Positions 23,882 through 31,075 of a stretch of 31,075 nt of DNA are shown piece after piece. Source of the stretch: an uncultured Bacteroidales bacterium. GTDB lineage: Bacteria > Bacteroidota > Bacteroidia > Bacteroidales > Paludibacteraceae. The translations under genes and the position numbers were made by a program. The stretch lies in the NCBI GenBank assembly GCA_934692905.1, contig CAKUUM010000026.1, forward strand, positions 1 to 31,075. Reading direction: 5' to 3'. Position 1 is the first letter of the stretch, and the number at the start of each line of letters is the position of its first letter. Below the pieces are notes generated by a model, which saw only the letters and a list, made by a program, of their open reading frames with translations, searched no databases and was not told where the DNA came from.

Positions 23882-24439
23882 TTACTCTGCAGCAGGAGCC
23901 TCTTCGCCTTTTGCTTCAGCCTCAGCAGCGGCAGCCTCTTGAGCAGCCTCCTGAGCCTTTGCGGCGAGTGCCTCGGCAGCCTCTTGGCGTTTCTTTGCCA
24001 ACTCGGCAGCCTTAGCCTTGTTGGTCTCTACTTCTTGTGCCAGCAGAGCCTTTGCGGCAGCGACTTTCTTGTCTGCCTCCTCTTGCGAGATTTTGCCGTT
24101 CTTTGCGTCCTTCTGAGCCTTCCATGCGTTGAAACGCTTTTGTGCCTCTTCCTCATTGAATGCGCCTTTGGCGACACCGCCATTGAGGTGCTTCATCAGC
24201 ATCACGCCCTCGTCGGAGAGGATGTTGCGGACAGTGTCTGTCGGCTGTGCGCCTACGCCTACCCAGTACAGAGCACGGTCGAACTTCAAATCTACCGTTG
24301 CGGGGTTGGTGTTGGGGTTGAACGAACCGATGCGCTCGATGATTTTGCCGTCACGAGGCGAACGGCTGTCGGCTACTACGATGTGGTAGTAAGCATAGTC
24401 TTTGTGACCATGACGAGCCAAACGAATTTTTGTTGCCAT
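23882..24439 (-). CDS. rpsP: 30S ribosomal protein bS16 with long C-terminal tail
   Basis: A 185-residue protein. Residues 1-85 are the conserved bS16 fold (MATKIRLARHGHKDYAYYHI, VADSRSPRDGKIIERIGSFN). The remaining ~100 residues form a Lys/Ala/Glu-rich helical tail ending in an Ala/Glu repeat (EEAPAAE). Such tails are usual in Bacteroidota and about double the E. coli length of 82. bS16 binds 16S rRNA early in 30S assembly. It has its own promoter at 24527-24558 and terminator at 23832-23857. Confidence 0.97.
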   Translation of the reverse strand: MATKIRLARHGHKDYAYYHIVVADSRSPRDGKIIERIGSFNPNTNPATVDLKFDRALYWVGVGAQPTDTVRNILSDEGVMLMKHLNGGVAKGAFNEEEAQKRFNAWKAQKDAKNGKISQEEADKKVAAAKALLAQEVETNKAKAAELAKKRQEAAEALAAKAQEAAQEAAAAEAEAKGEEAPAAE

Positions 24440-24526
24440 TTGTTTGTTGTTTTTGTGGGCTACAACTGCACGAGTTGCCTGCCCGGATTAATAATTAATG
24501 GTGTACCCTTTTCTCGAAAGAGCCTG

Positions 24527-24558
24527 CAAAAGTACAACTTTTTTACAATGTATGCAAA
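24527..24558 (-). promoter_or_regulatory. Promoter of rpsP
   Basis: On the minus strand TTTG (24555-24558), a 20-bp spacer and TACTTTTG (24527-24534). The leader to the ATG is about 80 nt and contains several short inverted segments. No Shine-Dalgarno sequence is seen. Confidence 0.88.
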
Positions 24559-24599
24559 TCCGCTGCGATTTTTGGAAACGCTTTTTTGTGTTTGTGTGT

Positions 24600-24625
24600 G
24601 GGGACGATGCGTCCCGCATCGTCAT
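24600..24625. repeat. GGGGACG palindrome, copy 2
   Basis: GGGGACGATGCG-TCC-CGCATCGTCAT; relative to the copy at 23719, one C-G pair has become T-A on both arms. It lies 21 bp beyond the 3' end of the DUF7935-like gene and could shape that transcript end, although no T-run follows on the minus strand. Confidence 0.8.
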
Positions 24626-24646
24626 AAAACGTCGTATAAGGTGGCA

Positions 24647-25159
24647 TCATATCAGCCCCCTTGCCTCATCTTTCAGCGCCTGCAGCGCCCGCTCATTGGC
24701 GGTCTCCCCGTTGGCTGAATAGGCGGTAATCAGCACTTTGGCGTAGTCGAGAGCCGTGCTGCCCGCAGGAATCTGTTGCGCCATACTGTTCACGAAAGCC
24801 ACCATCTGTTCCTTGGCGGTGGTGATGAGTTCCCACACCTCGTCGCTGACGTATATTTGTTGGCTGAGGTTGTGGTCGTACTCCATGCGGATGGTCTGCA
24901 TCAGGCGTTGTTGCACCTGCGTGACGCTCATTTCTGTCAGGGGCATATCCACCAGCAAATGCTCGGGCGTAGTGCGTTCCAGCAGCAATGCCAGACGCTC
25001 ATAGGCGCGCATTCGGATGGGCGAAATCTCCTTCTGGGAAAGTTTCTTGAGTTCCCAAAGGCGCTTTTGTTCCTCGTTTTTGAACAAATTGTGCATCACC
25101 AGCCACGTCGCCAGAAGCACGACCAGCGACGGTATCGCGTATTTCAAAACTTCTATCAT
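24647..25159 (-). CDS. Uncharacterised single-pass membrane protein (DUF7935-like)
   Basis: A 170-residue protein when started at ATG 25159; a longer open frame up to 25324 crosses a strong promoter and is rejected. An N-terminal transmembrane helix (about 5-24, IPSLVVLLATWLVMHNLF) is followed by a basic helix (EEQKRLWELKKLSQKEISP) and a soluble helical domain with MRAYERLALLLERTTPEHLL. That segment recurs in a Bacteroidota-wide family, which I recall as DUF7935. Function is unknown. It is probably monocistronic, with promoter 25233-25264 and rpsP downstream with its own promoter. Confidence 0.8.
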   Translation of the reverse strand: MIEVLKYAIPSLVVLLATWLVMHNLFKNEEQKRLWELKKLSQKEISPIRMRAYERLALLLERTTPEHLLVDMPLTEMSVTQVQQRLMQTIRMEYDHNLSQQIYVSDEVWELITTAKEQMVAFVNSMAQQIPAGSTALDYAKVLITAYSANGETANERALQALKDEARGLI

Positions 25160-25232
25160 TATTTCTGTATTTTTTGTCGTCGTTGTGTCTGTCTGCGGAT
25201 TCCGTTTGCAAAAGGCGCACGAATCTCGTCTG

Positions 25233-25264
25233 CAAAGATACATCTTATTTTCGACATCTGCAAA
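25233..25264 (-). promoter_or_regulatory. Promoter of the DUF7935-like gene
   Basis: TTTG (25261-25264), a 20-bp spacer and TATCTTTG (25233-25240) on the minus strand. The leader to the start at 25159 is about 67 nt. Confidence 0.87.
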
Positions 25265-25272
25265 TAGTTTCT

Positions 25273-25296
25273 GGGGACGGCACGTTTCGTTGTCAA
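25273..25296. repeat. GGGGACG palindrome, degenerate copy 3
   Basis: GGGGACGGCACGTTTCGTTG followed by TCAA aligns with the copies at 23719 and 24600 but is 2 nt shorter and pairs less well. Confidence 0.5.
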
Positions 25297-25358
25297 ACAC
25301 CATTGCGCATTCCGCATTGTACATTGCGCATTGTTTGTCGTGTTCTTGTCTGGCTAAG

Positions 25359-25413
25359 TGTATGTGATTAGTATGTGATTAGTATGAGATTAGTATGTGA
25401 TTAGTATGTGATT
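25359..25413. repeat. 11-bp tandem repeat array, five units (family A, copy 2)
   Basis: Five units of AGTATGTGATT (unit 1 starts TG, unit 3 has GAG for GTG) run end to end. The left flank TTGTCTGGCTAAG and right flank CTGCTGACCTTGTCGCG match the flanks of copy 1 read on its minus strand. It sits between the divergent promoters at 25264 and 25474. Just before it, 25300-25336 holds CATTGCG/GCATTG short repeats. Confidence 0.95.
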
Positions 25414-25473
25414 CTGCTGACCTTGTCGCGAGGGTGTCGGATGTTTGTCAGGATAAATAACCACTTCTGGGGA

Positions 25474-25504
25474 TTGCATAAACAAAAGAAATATAGTACC
25501 TTTG
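25474..25504 (+). promoter_or_regulatory. Promoter of the TonB receptor-DUF4876-DUF6850 operon
   Basis: TTG (25474-25476), a 20-bp spacer and TACCTTTG (25497-25504), followed by CACCCG as at the tRNA-Phe promoter. The start codon at 25538 is 33 nt downstream of the -7 box. Confidence 0.82.
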
Positions 25505-25537
25505 CACCCGAAATCAAGACGCAGAGTTCATTTGCCG

Positions 25538-28231
25538 ATGAAGAGAGCACTCCTCATACTAATCGCTTGTGTATCAATGCTTTCAGCACAAGCACAGGTC
25601 GAGGTCATACTCACCGACTCGCTCACCGGCGAGCGCATAGGTGATGTGTCCGTCTTGGCGCTGGAAACGGGCCAGGGCAGCATCAGCAACCCGCAGGGTG
25701 TGGCGCGACTGAGCCTTGCCAAGGGTACCTACACCTTGGACATCACCCACCTCAGTTACCGCGAAGTGTTGTTTCCCATTGAGGTCAAAAACCCCCAACA
25801 GACCATACGCATACGCCTTGTACAGCAGACGCAAGTGATTGAGGAAGTGGTGGTTACAGCCAGTGAGTCATCGGGCGCATCATCTGCTTCGGTGGTGGGC
25901 AAGGAGGCGATGCAACACCTCCAACCTTCCAGTTTTGCAGACATTGTGAGTATGCTCCCCGGAGCCTCCACACAAGCCCCCAATCTGACATCGGCGAACA
26001 CCATCAAACTGCGCGAAGCAAGCAACGGCTCGACGAGCAGCGACTACGATGCCGCCTCTCTCGGCACCAGTTTTGTGGTGGACGGTGCCCCCATCTCCAC
26101 CGATGCCAACATGCAGTACGTGCAGGGCGGCAGCAGCGGGCAGGACGACCAGCGGCAGGTGGTGAACAAAGGCGTGGACATGCGTACCATCTCGACGGAC
26201 GACATTGAGAAAGTGGAGATTATCCGCGGTATCGCGGGTGCGGAATACGGCGATGTAACCAGCGGGGTGGTGAAGATAGAGCGCACGATGAAGCCTACCC
26301 CGTGGCGGGCGCGGTTCAAGGCGGACGGCTTCAGCAAACTCTTCTATGTGGGCAAGGGAGTAGGGTGGAACAACGACCAAACGGTACTCAACGTAGGCGT
26401 GGACTATCTGAATGCGAAGAACGACCCGACGAACACATTGGAGAACTACCAGCGTATCACGGCTTCGGTGCGGTTGCAGAACCGTTGGCGCGTGGACGAT
26501 ACCAATATCCGTTGGCAGACCAACTTCGACTACACGGGCAGCATTGACAACGACAAACTCGACCCCGATATCAACCACAACAAGGAAGACTCCTACCGCA
26601 GTGAGTACCACCATATTACGTGGGGCAACACCCTCAACGTGAGCAACAAGAACCGGCAGTTCTGGTCCTTTGCTATGACGACCAACATCAGTTATTCGCT
26701 CGACCAAATCACGCAAACCAAGTTCACCCAACTCACCACCCCTATCCAACCTGCCATTGACAATATGCAGGAGGGTAACGCCGACGTAGGCTTGCTTCCG
26801 TATCAGTATATCGCGCACCACCTTGTGGACGGCAAACCGATGAACGTCTTCATCCGTCCCAAAGCCAACTTCTTCTTCCATACATGGACTTTGGAGCACA
26901 AGGCGGCGGTGGGCATCGAGTGGAAGTACGACAAGAACTTCGGCCGCGGACAGGTGTACGACCTCACGCGCCCGCTCAACTACTCCTCTTATATGCGTCC
27001 GCGCGCGTACAACGACATCCCCGCCTCCAACCAGTTGGCATGGTATATTCAGGACGACATACATATCCCCATCCGCAAGACTTCCTTCGACCTCGAAGTG
27101 GGCTTGCGTGGTACATCGCTGATGGGGTTGGACAAAGACTACACGATGCACGGCAAGTGCTATCTCGACCCTCGCGTGAACCTGATGTACAATATCCCCG
27201 TGAAGGGCGGCAAGGTGTATATTGCTGCGGCGGTAGGTCAGCACACCAAGATGCCGACACTGCTGCAACTCTACCCGAACCTCATCTACGAAGACCTGAA
27301 GGTGCGCAATGTCACTGTCTCGCCGGACAGCATCATGAACATCTACACGCACATCATCAACCCGACGAACTACCAACTCACCCCCGCACGCAACCTCAAG
27401 TGGGAGGTACGCGCAGGGCTCGAGATACACCAGCACCGCTTCTCGGTCACCTATTTCCAAGAGCGCATGAACGACGGCTTCCGCTCATGGAAGAACTGCG
27501 CCCCCTACACCTACACGGTGGATTCTATTGCGCCCAACGGCGACCGCACACCGCTGACTTACAGCAAGTTGCTTACCTATTCCATGACCACCAACGGCAG
27601 CGAGATATTCAAGCAGGGCGTGGAGTGGCAGTATTCCTCACCGCGTATCCCCGCTATCTGCACGCGCTTCACCATCAACGGCGCTTGGCTGCGCACCACC
27701 TATCAGAACTCGCAGGCGGTCTTCTCCACCGACAAACTGTCCGAAGTCATCAACGGCATTGCCGTACGCGACATGTACATCGGCTACTACGACTGGACGG
27801 AAGGCACCATCCGCGAAAACCTCAACACCAACCTCATTGCCGATGTCTATATCAAGCCGCTCGGACTCACGGTGAGTGCCACTTTCGAACTCAACTGGTA
27901 CACCGCCTCGCAGACGCTCTACAAGGACGGCACGCCTGTTGCTTACATGGACCTCAGCGGCGAACTCAAGCCCTATCGCGAGGAGGACAAGTCCAATCCC
28001 TACCTCCGTGCGCTCGTCTTCACCTACAACGCCGACCAGTTCCGCCGCAAGACCGTACCCTTTGCGGGCTACCTCAACCTGCGCGTGCAGAAGAGCATCA
28101 CCAAGTATGCCGATCTGGCATTCTTCGTAAATAAATTGTTAGACTACCTTCCTGACTACCAAGTAGATGGCATCAACATTCACCGCAGTGCCAGTCCCTA
28201 TTTCGGTATGGAAATCAACTTGAAATTGTAA
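25538..28231 (+). CDS. TonB-dependent receptor with carboxypeptidase-like domain
   Basis: An 897-residue receptor from ATG 25538 (MKRALLILIACVSMLSAQAQ, a clean signal peptide); an upstream TTG at 25502 lies within the promoter and is rejected. A carboxypeptidase-regulatory-like domain (about 20-100) leads into the TonB-box-like VIEEVVVTAS. The plug (about 105-260) has FVVDGAPISTDANM and VEIIRGIAGAEYGDVTSGVV. A large barrel ends in SPYFGMEINLKL. No SusD gene is present. Its stop shares one base with the DUF4876 start (TAATG), a coupled arrangement. The substrate is unknown; the partner genes define a separate receptor class from the one at 8271. Confidence 0.94.
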   Translation: MKRALLILIACVSMLSAQAQVEVILTDSLTGERIGDVSVLALETGQGSISNPQGVARLSLAKGTYTLDITHLSYREVLFPIEVKNPQQTIRIRLVQQTQVIEEVVVTASESSGASSASVVGKEAMQHLQPSSFADIVSMLPGASTQAPNLTSANTIKLREASNGSTSSDYDAASLGTSFVVDGAPISTDANMQYVQGGSSGQDDQRQVVNKGVDMRTISTDDIEKVEIIRGIAGAEYGDVTSGVVKIERTMKPTPWRARFKADGFSKLFYVGKGVGWNNDQTVLNVGVDYLNAKNDPTNTLENYQRITASVRLQNRWRVDDTNIRWQTNFDYTGSIDNDKLDPDINHNKEDSYRSEYHHITWGNTLNVSNKNRQFWSFAMTTNISYSLDQITQTKFTQLTTPIQPAIDNMQEGNADVGLLPYQYIAHHLVDGKPMNVFIRPKANFFFHTWTLEHKAAVGIEWKYDKNFGRGQVYDLTRPLNYSSYMRPRAYNDIPASNQLAWYIQDDIHIPIRKTSFDLEVGLRGTSLMGLDKDYTMHGKCYLDPRVNLMYNIPVKGGKVYIAAAVGQHTKMPTLLQLYPNLIYEDLKVRNVTVSPDSIMNIYTHIINPTNYQLTPARNLKWEVRAGLEIHQHRFSVTYFQERMNDGFRSWKNCAPYTYTVDSIAPNGDRTPLTYSKLLTYSMTTNGSEIFKQGVEWQYSSPRIPAICTRFTINGAWLRTTYQNSQAVFSTDKLSEVINGIAVRDMYIGYYDWTEGTIRENLNTNLIADVYIKPLGLTVSATFELNWYTASQTLYKDGTPVAYMDLSGELKPYREEDKSNPYLRALVFTYNADQFRRKTVPFAGYLNLRVQKSITKYADLAFFVNKLLDYLPDYQVDGINIHRSASPYFGMEINLKL

Positions 28232-29547
28232 TGAAACAGTCAAGACTATTCTTCAAAACCGTCGTGATAGCGGCTGTATGTCTCGCCCTGAATGCCTGCA
28301 CCCAACCCGTGGATGTCTCGCAGAACCTCTGCCCCGTGGAAATTACCATGTCACTCCCGACTGTGGCGGACACGCTCTCCGAGCACACGGTTCACATCAG
28401 CGAAGTGACCATTACTTTCAACGACCTCAACATGAGCCGCCAATCGGTCGTCACCCCCGACACTTTCGCCTTCGACACCGCCGCATACACCGTCCGTTTC
28501 ACTACCAAGGTGCGGGCGGGCTACTATGACATCAGTGCCACAGCGTCTATGCAACTGGACACCATCTCCCTGCGCCTGCACGCGTACATACAGAGTGTGT
28601 CTGTCGCCGGTAACCCCTCGGGGACCGCACCCGTGCCGCTGCATTTGGATGCCAACGTGGTGCAGGACAGGAGTACCGACTTCATCTTTGCCGAACTCTC
28701 CACCTCGGGCACACAGACCCCGCAGGGCAAAAACTATGTAGGCGACAGTTATTTCGTCCTCTACAACAACACCGACGACACTCTCTATGCCGACGGCGTG
28801 GTGCTCCTCGAGTCCAAACTCAAGAACTCCCAGAAGTTTGGCAGACTGGACCCCTACTTTATCTCCGAGAGTTTCGGCGCGGACGCTATCTACCGCATTC
28901 CGGGTAGCGGCAAAGACCACCCAGTAGCCCCGGGCGGCACGGTCCTGCTGGTGGACAATGCGCAAAACCACAAGCAGATGAACCCCGCCTCATTCGACCT
29001 CAGCCATGCCGACTTCGAGTGGTACGACCAGTCCACCAGTGCCACCGTCACGGACATCGACAACCCCGACATCCCCAATATGGACAAGTTGTATTGCTAC
29101 ACGCTCACCATCTGGCTGCCCAACCGTCAGGGCAACACCTCCTTTGCCCTTGCCCGTTTCCCAGAAGGGCTCTCCGACTCCGCCTACCTCACCGACTACC
29201 GTCTCCAATACGACTACACCCTCATCACCAACGCGGGCAACTTCGACATGACCGCCAACTGCTATCGTGTGCCCAACGAGTGGATACTGGATTGTGTGAA
29301 CACCTGTCCCCGCACCTCCTACCAGTGGACCGTCACCGCACCTGCTTTGGATGCAGGCTGGACCTACATCGGCGACATCGGTGCCGACAAGCAGCGCTTC
29401 GGCAAGTGCGTCCGCCGTCGCGAGCGCATAGAGAATGGCGAGCCTGTCTTGCTCAGCAACGGGCGCAGCGTCTTGCAGGACACCAACAACTCCACCATGG
29501 ACTTCCTGCCCGCACAACCGTCTAACCCTGAATATTTTAGAAAGTAA
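28231..29547 (+). CDS. DUF4876 lipoprotein
   Basis: A 438-residue protein with lipoprotein signal ending at the lipobox LNAC (Cys 23). An N-terminal beta-sandwich (about 30-150, EITMSLPTVADTLSEHTVHI onward) is followed by the DUF4876 core (about 160-435; YVGDSYFVLYNNTDDTLYAD, SKLKNSQKFG, LDCVNTCPR), which resembles lamin-tail-like surface domains. It is coupled to the receptor by a 1-base overlap and followed 6 bp later by the DUF6850 gene. It is expected at the outer membrane as an accessory lipoprotein; the ligand is unknown. Confidence 0.88.
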   Translation: MKQSRLFFKTVVIAAVCLALNACTQPVDVSQNLCPVEITMSLPTVADTLSEHTVHISEVTITFNDLNMSRQSVVTPDTFAFDTAAYTVRFTTKVRAGYYDISATASMQLDTISLRLHAYIQSVSVAGNPSGTAPVPLHLDANVVQDRSTDFIFAELSTSGTQTPQGKNYVGDSYFVLYNNTDDTLYADGVVLLESKLKNSQKFGRLDPYFISESFGADAIYRIPGSGKDHPVAPGGTVLLVDNAQNHKQMNPASFDLSHADFEWYDQSTSATVTDIDNPDIPNMDKLYCYTLTIWLPNRQGNTSFALARFPEGLSDSAYLTDYRLQYDYTLITNAGNFDMTANCYRVPNEWILDCVNTCPRTSYQWTVTAPALDAGWTYIGDIGADKQRFGKCVRRRERIENGEPVLLSNGRSVLQDTNNSTMDFLPAQPSNPEYFRK

Positions 29548-29553
29548 CCGCCC

Positions 29554-30789
29554 ATGCTACTGCTTTCCGTCATCACCTCGTTGCTATTAGATACCGCCTC
29601 CACGCAAATGTACGTGCAGGGGCAGTTCGGTCAGTCTGCCATGCCCGTCGCAGGGGTGCAGGACGGCGGCTTCAGCGTGCAGGCGCAATCGGTGTTTGAC
29701 ATCAACGACGTCAGCCGTGTCTTCGGCGAAGCCGGCTACACGTGGGGGCAGACCGAGGGCAACCGTTGGGTGGAGAACGCCGACTACGGGTTGCTCTATC
29801 CCTACCTCACTTGCGACACCGTCGGCGGCGGCATGCGCTCCGAGCAGTATTGGTTCCGCGGGGGCTACCGCATGGCGAAGCACCATATCATCTGGCACTT
29901 GGCGCTCCAGTACCGTGCCTTGCAGAGTTACCGCAGCATCGACCCCCGCCCCAAAAACAAGGTCGCGGACTTGCGCATCGACGGCTCTGTCGGCTACATC
30001 GGCGACCGATACGCCTGCTCACTCCTTGGGCAGGTCGGGCGTTACAAGCAGAACAACACCATTTCCTTCTACTCCGAGGCGGGCAACTCTATCATCTACC
30101 ACCTTGTGCAGACCAACGAAGACTATGCCCGCTTTGCGGGTGACTTCACCTCCTCCTACTACCACGGCATCACGGCTGGCGCACAAGCCATGCTCCAGCC
30201 ACGCCTGCGCGGTTGGCTGGCGGGAGTGGACTACCATTATCTCTCTGTCACCAAGGAACTTAACAGTTCCACCTTCACGCCCATCGCCTGGCTCCGCACG
30301 CACGACATCGGAGCCCAACTCGGCTATGCTGCCCCTGATTGGCGTGTCTCATTGCAGGCTGACTATATCCTCCGCACGGGCACGCAATACTACTACGGCA
30401 ACGTGGCAGGCAACTACTACCACCTGCTCTACCGTGCTGCCAACTACCGCGAGCAGCAGATTCTCGTCAACCTCAGTGGCTCTTATCGTCTCGCCCTGCC
30501 CGTCGGGTATATGTGCTTCGCAGCCGATGCCGCCTACCTGCACAAAATTCCCTCCTCGCTCTCTGCCACACCCGCGCACCCCTATTTCCGCGACCTGTCG
30601 GCTTACCTCACTGCCTCGCAAATGCACGCCCGTCTCTCCGTCCGCTACACGTTCCCGATGAAAGGTCGCTACGCATGGTTCTTCGAACCCTCCGCCGACT
30701 ACACTCACTATTTCCCGACTACCGGAACACCTTTCCCCGCCACCACTTTCGGCTGGCAGGCATCCCTCAAAACGGGTATCAGTTTCTAA
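29554..30789 (+). CDS. DUF6850 family outer-membrane beta-barrel protein
   Basis: A 411-residue protein with a short hydrophobic N-terminus (MLLLSVITSLLLDTAST), presumably a signal peptide. About 14-16 amphipathic strands follow, rich in Tyr/Trp, ending with the aromatic C-terminus LKTGISF typical of barrels inserted by BAM. The family assignment DUF6850 rests on its position after a TonB receptor and a DUF4876 gene and on barrel features such as GEAGYTWGQTEGNRW. Function is unknown: it may form a second pore or protect the complex. It starts 6 bp after the DUF4876 stop. No hairpin terminator follows; a C/T-rich stretch (30816-30837) does. Confidence 0.85.
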   Translation: MLLLSVITSLLLDTASTQMYVQGQFGQSAMPVAGVQDGGFSVQAQSVFDINDVSRVFGEAGYTWGQTEGNRWVENADYGLLYPYLTCDTVGGGMRSEQYWFRGGYRMAKHHIIWHLALQYRALQSYRSIDPRPKNKVADLRIDGSVGYIGDRYACSLLGQVGRYKQNNTISFYSEAGNSIIYHLVQTNEDYARFAGDFTSSYYHGITAGAQAMLQPRLRGWLAGVDYHYLSVTKELNSSTFTPIAWLRTHDIGAQLGYAAPDWRVSLQADYILRTGTQYYYGNVAGNYYHLLYRAANYREQQILVNLSGSYRLALPVGYMCFAADAAYLHKIPSSLSATPAHPYFRDLSAYLTASQMHARLSVRYTFPMKGRYAWFFEPSADYTHYFPTTGTPFPATTFGWQASLKTGISF

Positions 30790-30863
30790 CCCCCTGACTT
30801 TTTCCGTTCCCCTTTCCGCATATCTCCCCTTTTTTTAGAGTCTCCGGACCAAGTATCGTCAGA

Positions 30864-30939
30864 CCGGGAACGCGTACGCCCTGCGGGGTCCCCGCAAGTC
30901 CGTGGACGTAGCGGGGTGCTCTCCTCGTCCCCGGGCAAG
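30864..30939. repeat. Palindromic GC-rich element, copy 2
   Basis: This aligns over its length with 23619-23689: GCGGGG-T-CCCCGC palindrome, GTCC-GT-GGAC hairpin, then GCGGGGTGC and CTCGTCC. Both inner stems differ from copy 1 by compensatory pairs. It lies in the 3' region of the DUF6850 gene. Confidence 0.85.
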
Positions 30940-31021
30940 TCGCAAGACCTGTTTGTTTTGTGATGTTTCATAGACTTATTCAACCGCCTCACTGACCACC
31001 TCGTGTCTTTGTCGGGGTAAG

Positions 31022-31075
31022 TGTATGAGATTAGTATGTGGTTAGTATGTGATTAGTATGTGATTAGTATGTGAT
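31022..31075. repeat. 11-bp tandem repeat array, cut by the window end (family A, copy 3)
   Basis: At least five AGTATGTGATT units, the last missing its final base at the window end. The left flank TTTGTCGGGGTAAG matches copies 1 and 2. Confidence 0.93.

Noticed and set aside
25160..25324. 55-codon N-terminal extension of the DUF7935-like protein
   Set aside because: It covers a consensus promoter and part of a degenerate palindrome; ATG 25159 directly precedes the membrane helix.
25502..25537. Upstream TTG start for the second TonB receptor
   Set aside because: It overlaps the -7 box and would put a charged stretch before a normal signal peptide; ATG 25538 is better.
25880..27460. 526-codon open frame opposite the second TonB receptor
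   Set aside because: Val/Arg/His-rich composition typical of antisense frames; the receptor on the plus strand is clear.

Overview
The window is a piece of a Bacteroidales chromosome (phylum Bacteroidota), probably from a gut-type or similar host-associated lineage. The evidence is eight promoters of the phylum-specific type (-33 TTTG or TTG, a 20-21 bp spacer, -7 TAnnTTTG), a PorX regulator of the type IX secretion system (T9SS), a bS16 protein with a long Ala/Glu tail, several Bacteroidota-restricted families (DUF4491, DUF4249, DUF4293, DUF4876, DUF6850) and two TonB-dependent receptors. I cannot name the genus. No phage, integrase, transposase, rRNA or CRISPR array is visible.

Layout. 1-1.3 kb: the 3' part of a FtsX/LolE-like permease and a DUF4491 membrane protein. 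1.5-1.9 kb, minus strand: tRNA-Leu(CAA) and rpsU, whose perfect Shine-Dalgarno sequence is exceptional in this phylum. 2.2-7.5 kb: class I fumarase, a LytM/M23-like protein without its zinc ligands, dxr and rseP, all on the plus strand. 7.6-12.4 kb: a WbpD-like acetyltransferase, a TonB receptor with its DUF4249 lipoprotein, and a DUF4293 membrane protein. 12.5-13.5 kb: an MscS channel. 13.6-16.1 kb: porX overlapping an endonuclease/exonuclease/phosphatase-family gene. 16.1-22.5 kb, minus strand: three secreted starch-active proteins (GH13 amylase, carbohydrate-binding protein, GH13 with a T9SS sorting domain). 22.6-25.2 kb: trmO (minus), tRNA-Phe (plus), rpsP and a DUF7935-like membrane protein (both minus). 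25.5-30.8 kb: a tight operon of a TonB receptor, a DUF4876 lipoprotein and a DUF6850 outer-membrane barrel.

How the parts may work together. PorX controls or supports type IX secretion. One GH13 enzyme has a recognisable T9SS tail. WbpD-type enzymes make the diacetylated uronic acid that P. gingivalis needs for the A-LPS anchoring T9SS cargo. The window may therefore hold regulator, cargo and anchor-sugar functions of one surface-display system, plus an extracellular starch-degrading set without susC/susD. This is inference from family knowledge.

The least explained content is intergenic. There are five loci of 11-bp-period tandem arrays; three share the unit AGTATGTGATT and have conserved flanks. 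There are also two palindromic repeat families whose copies differ by compensatory base changes. These are the best candidates for something undescribed.
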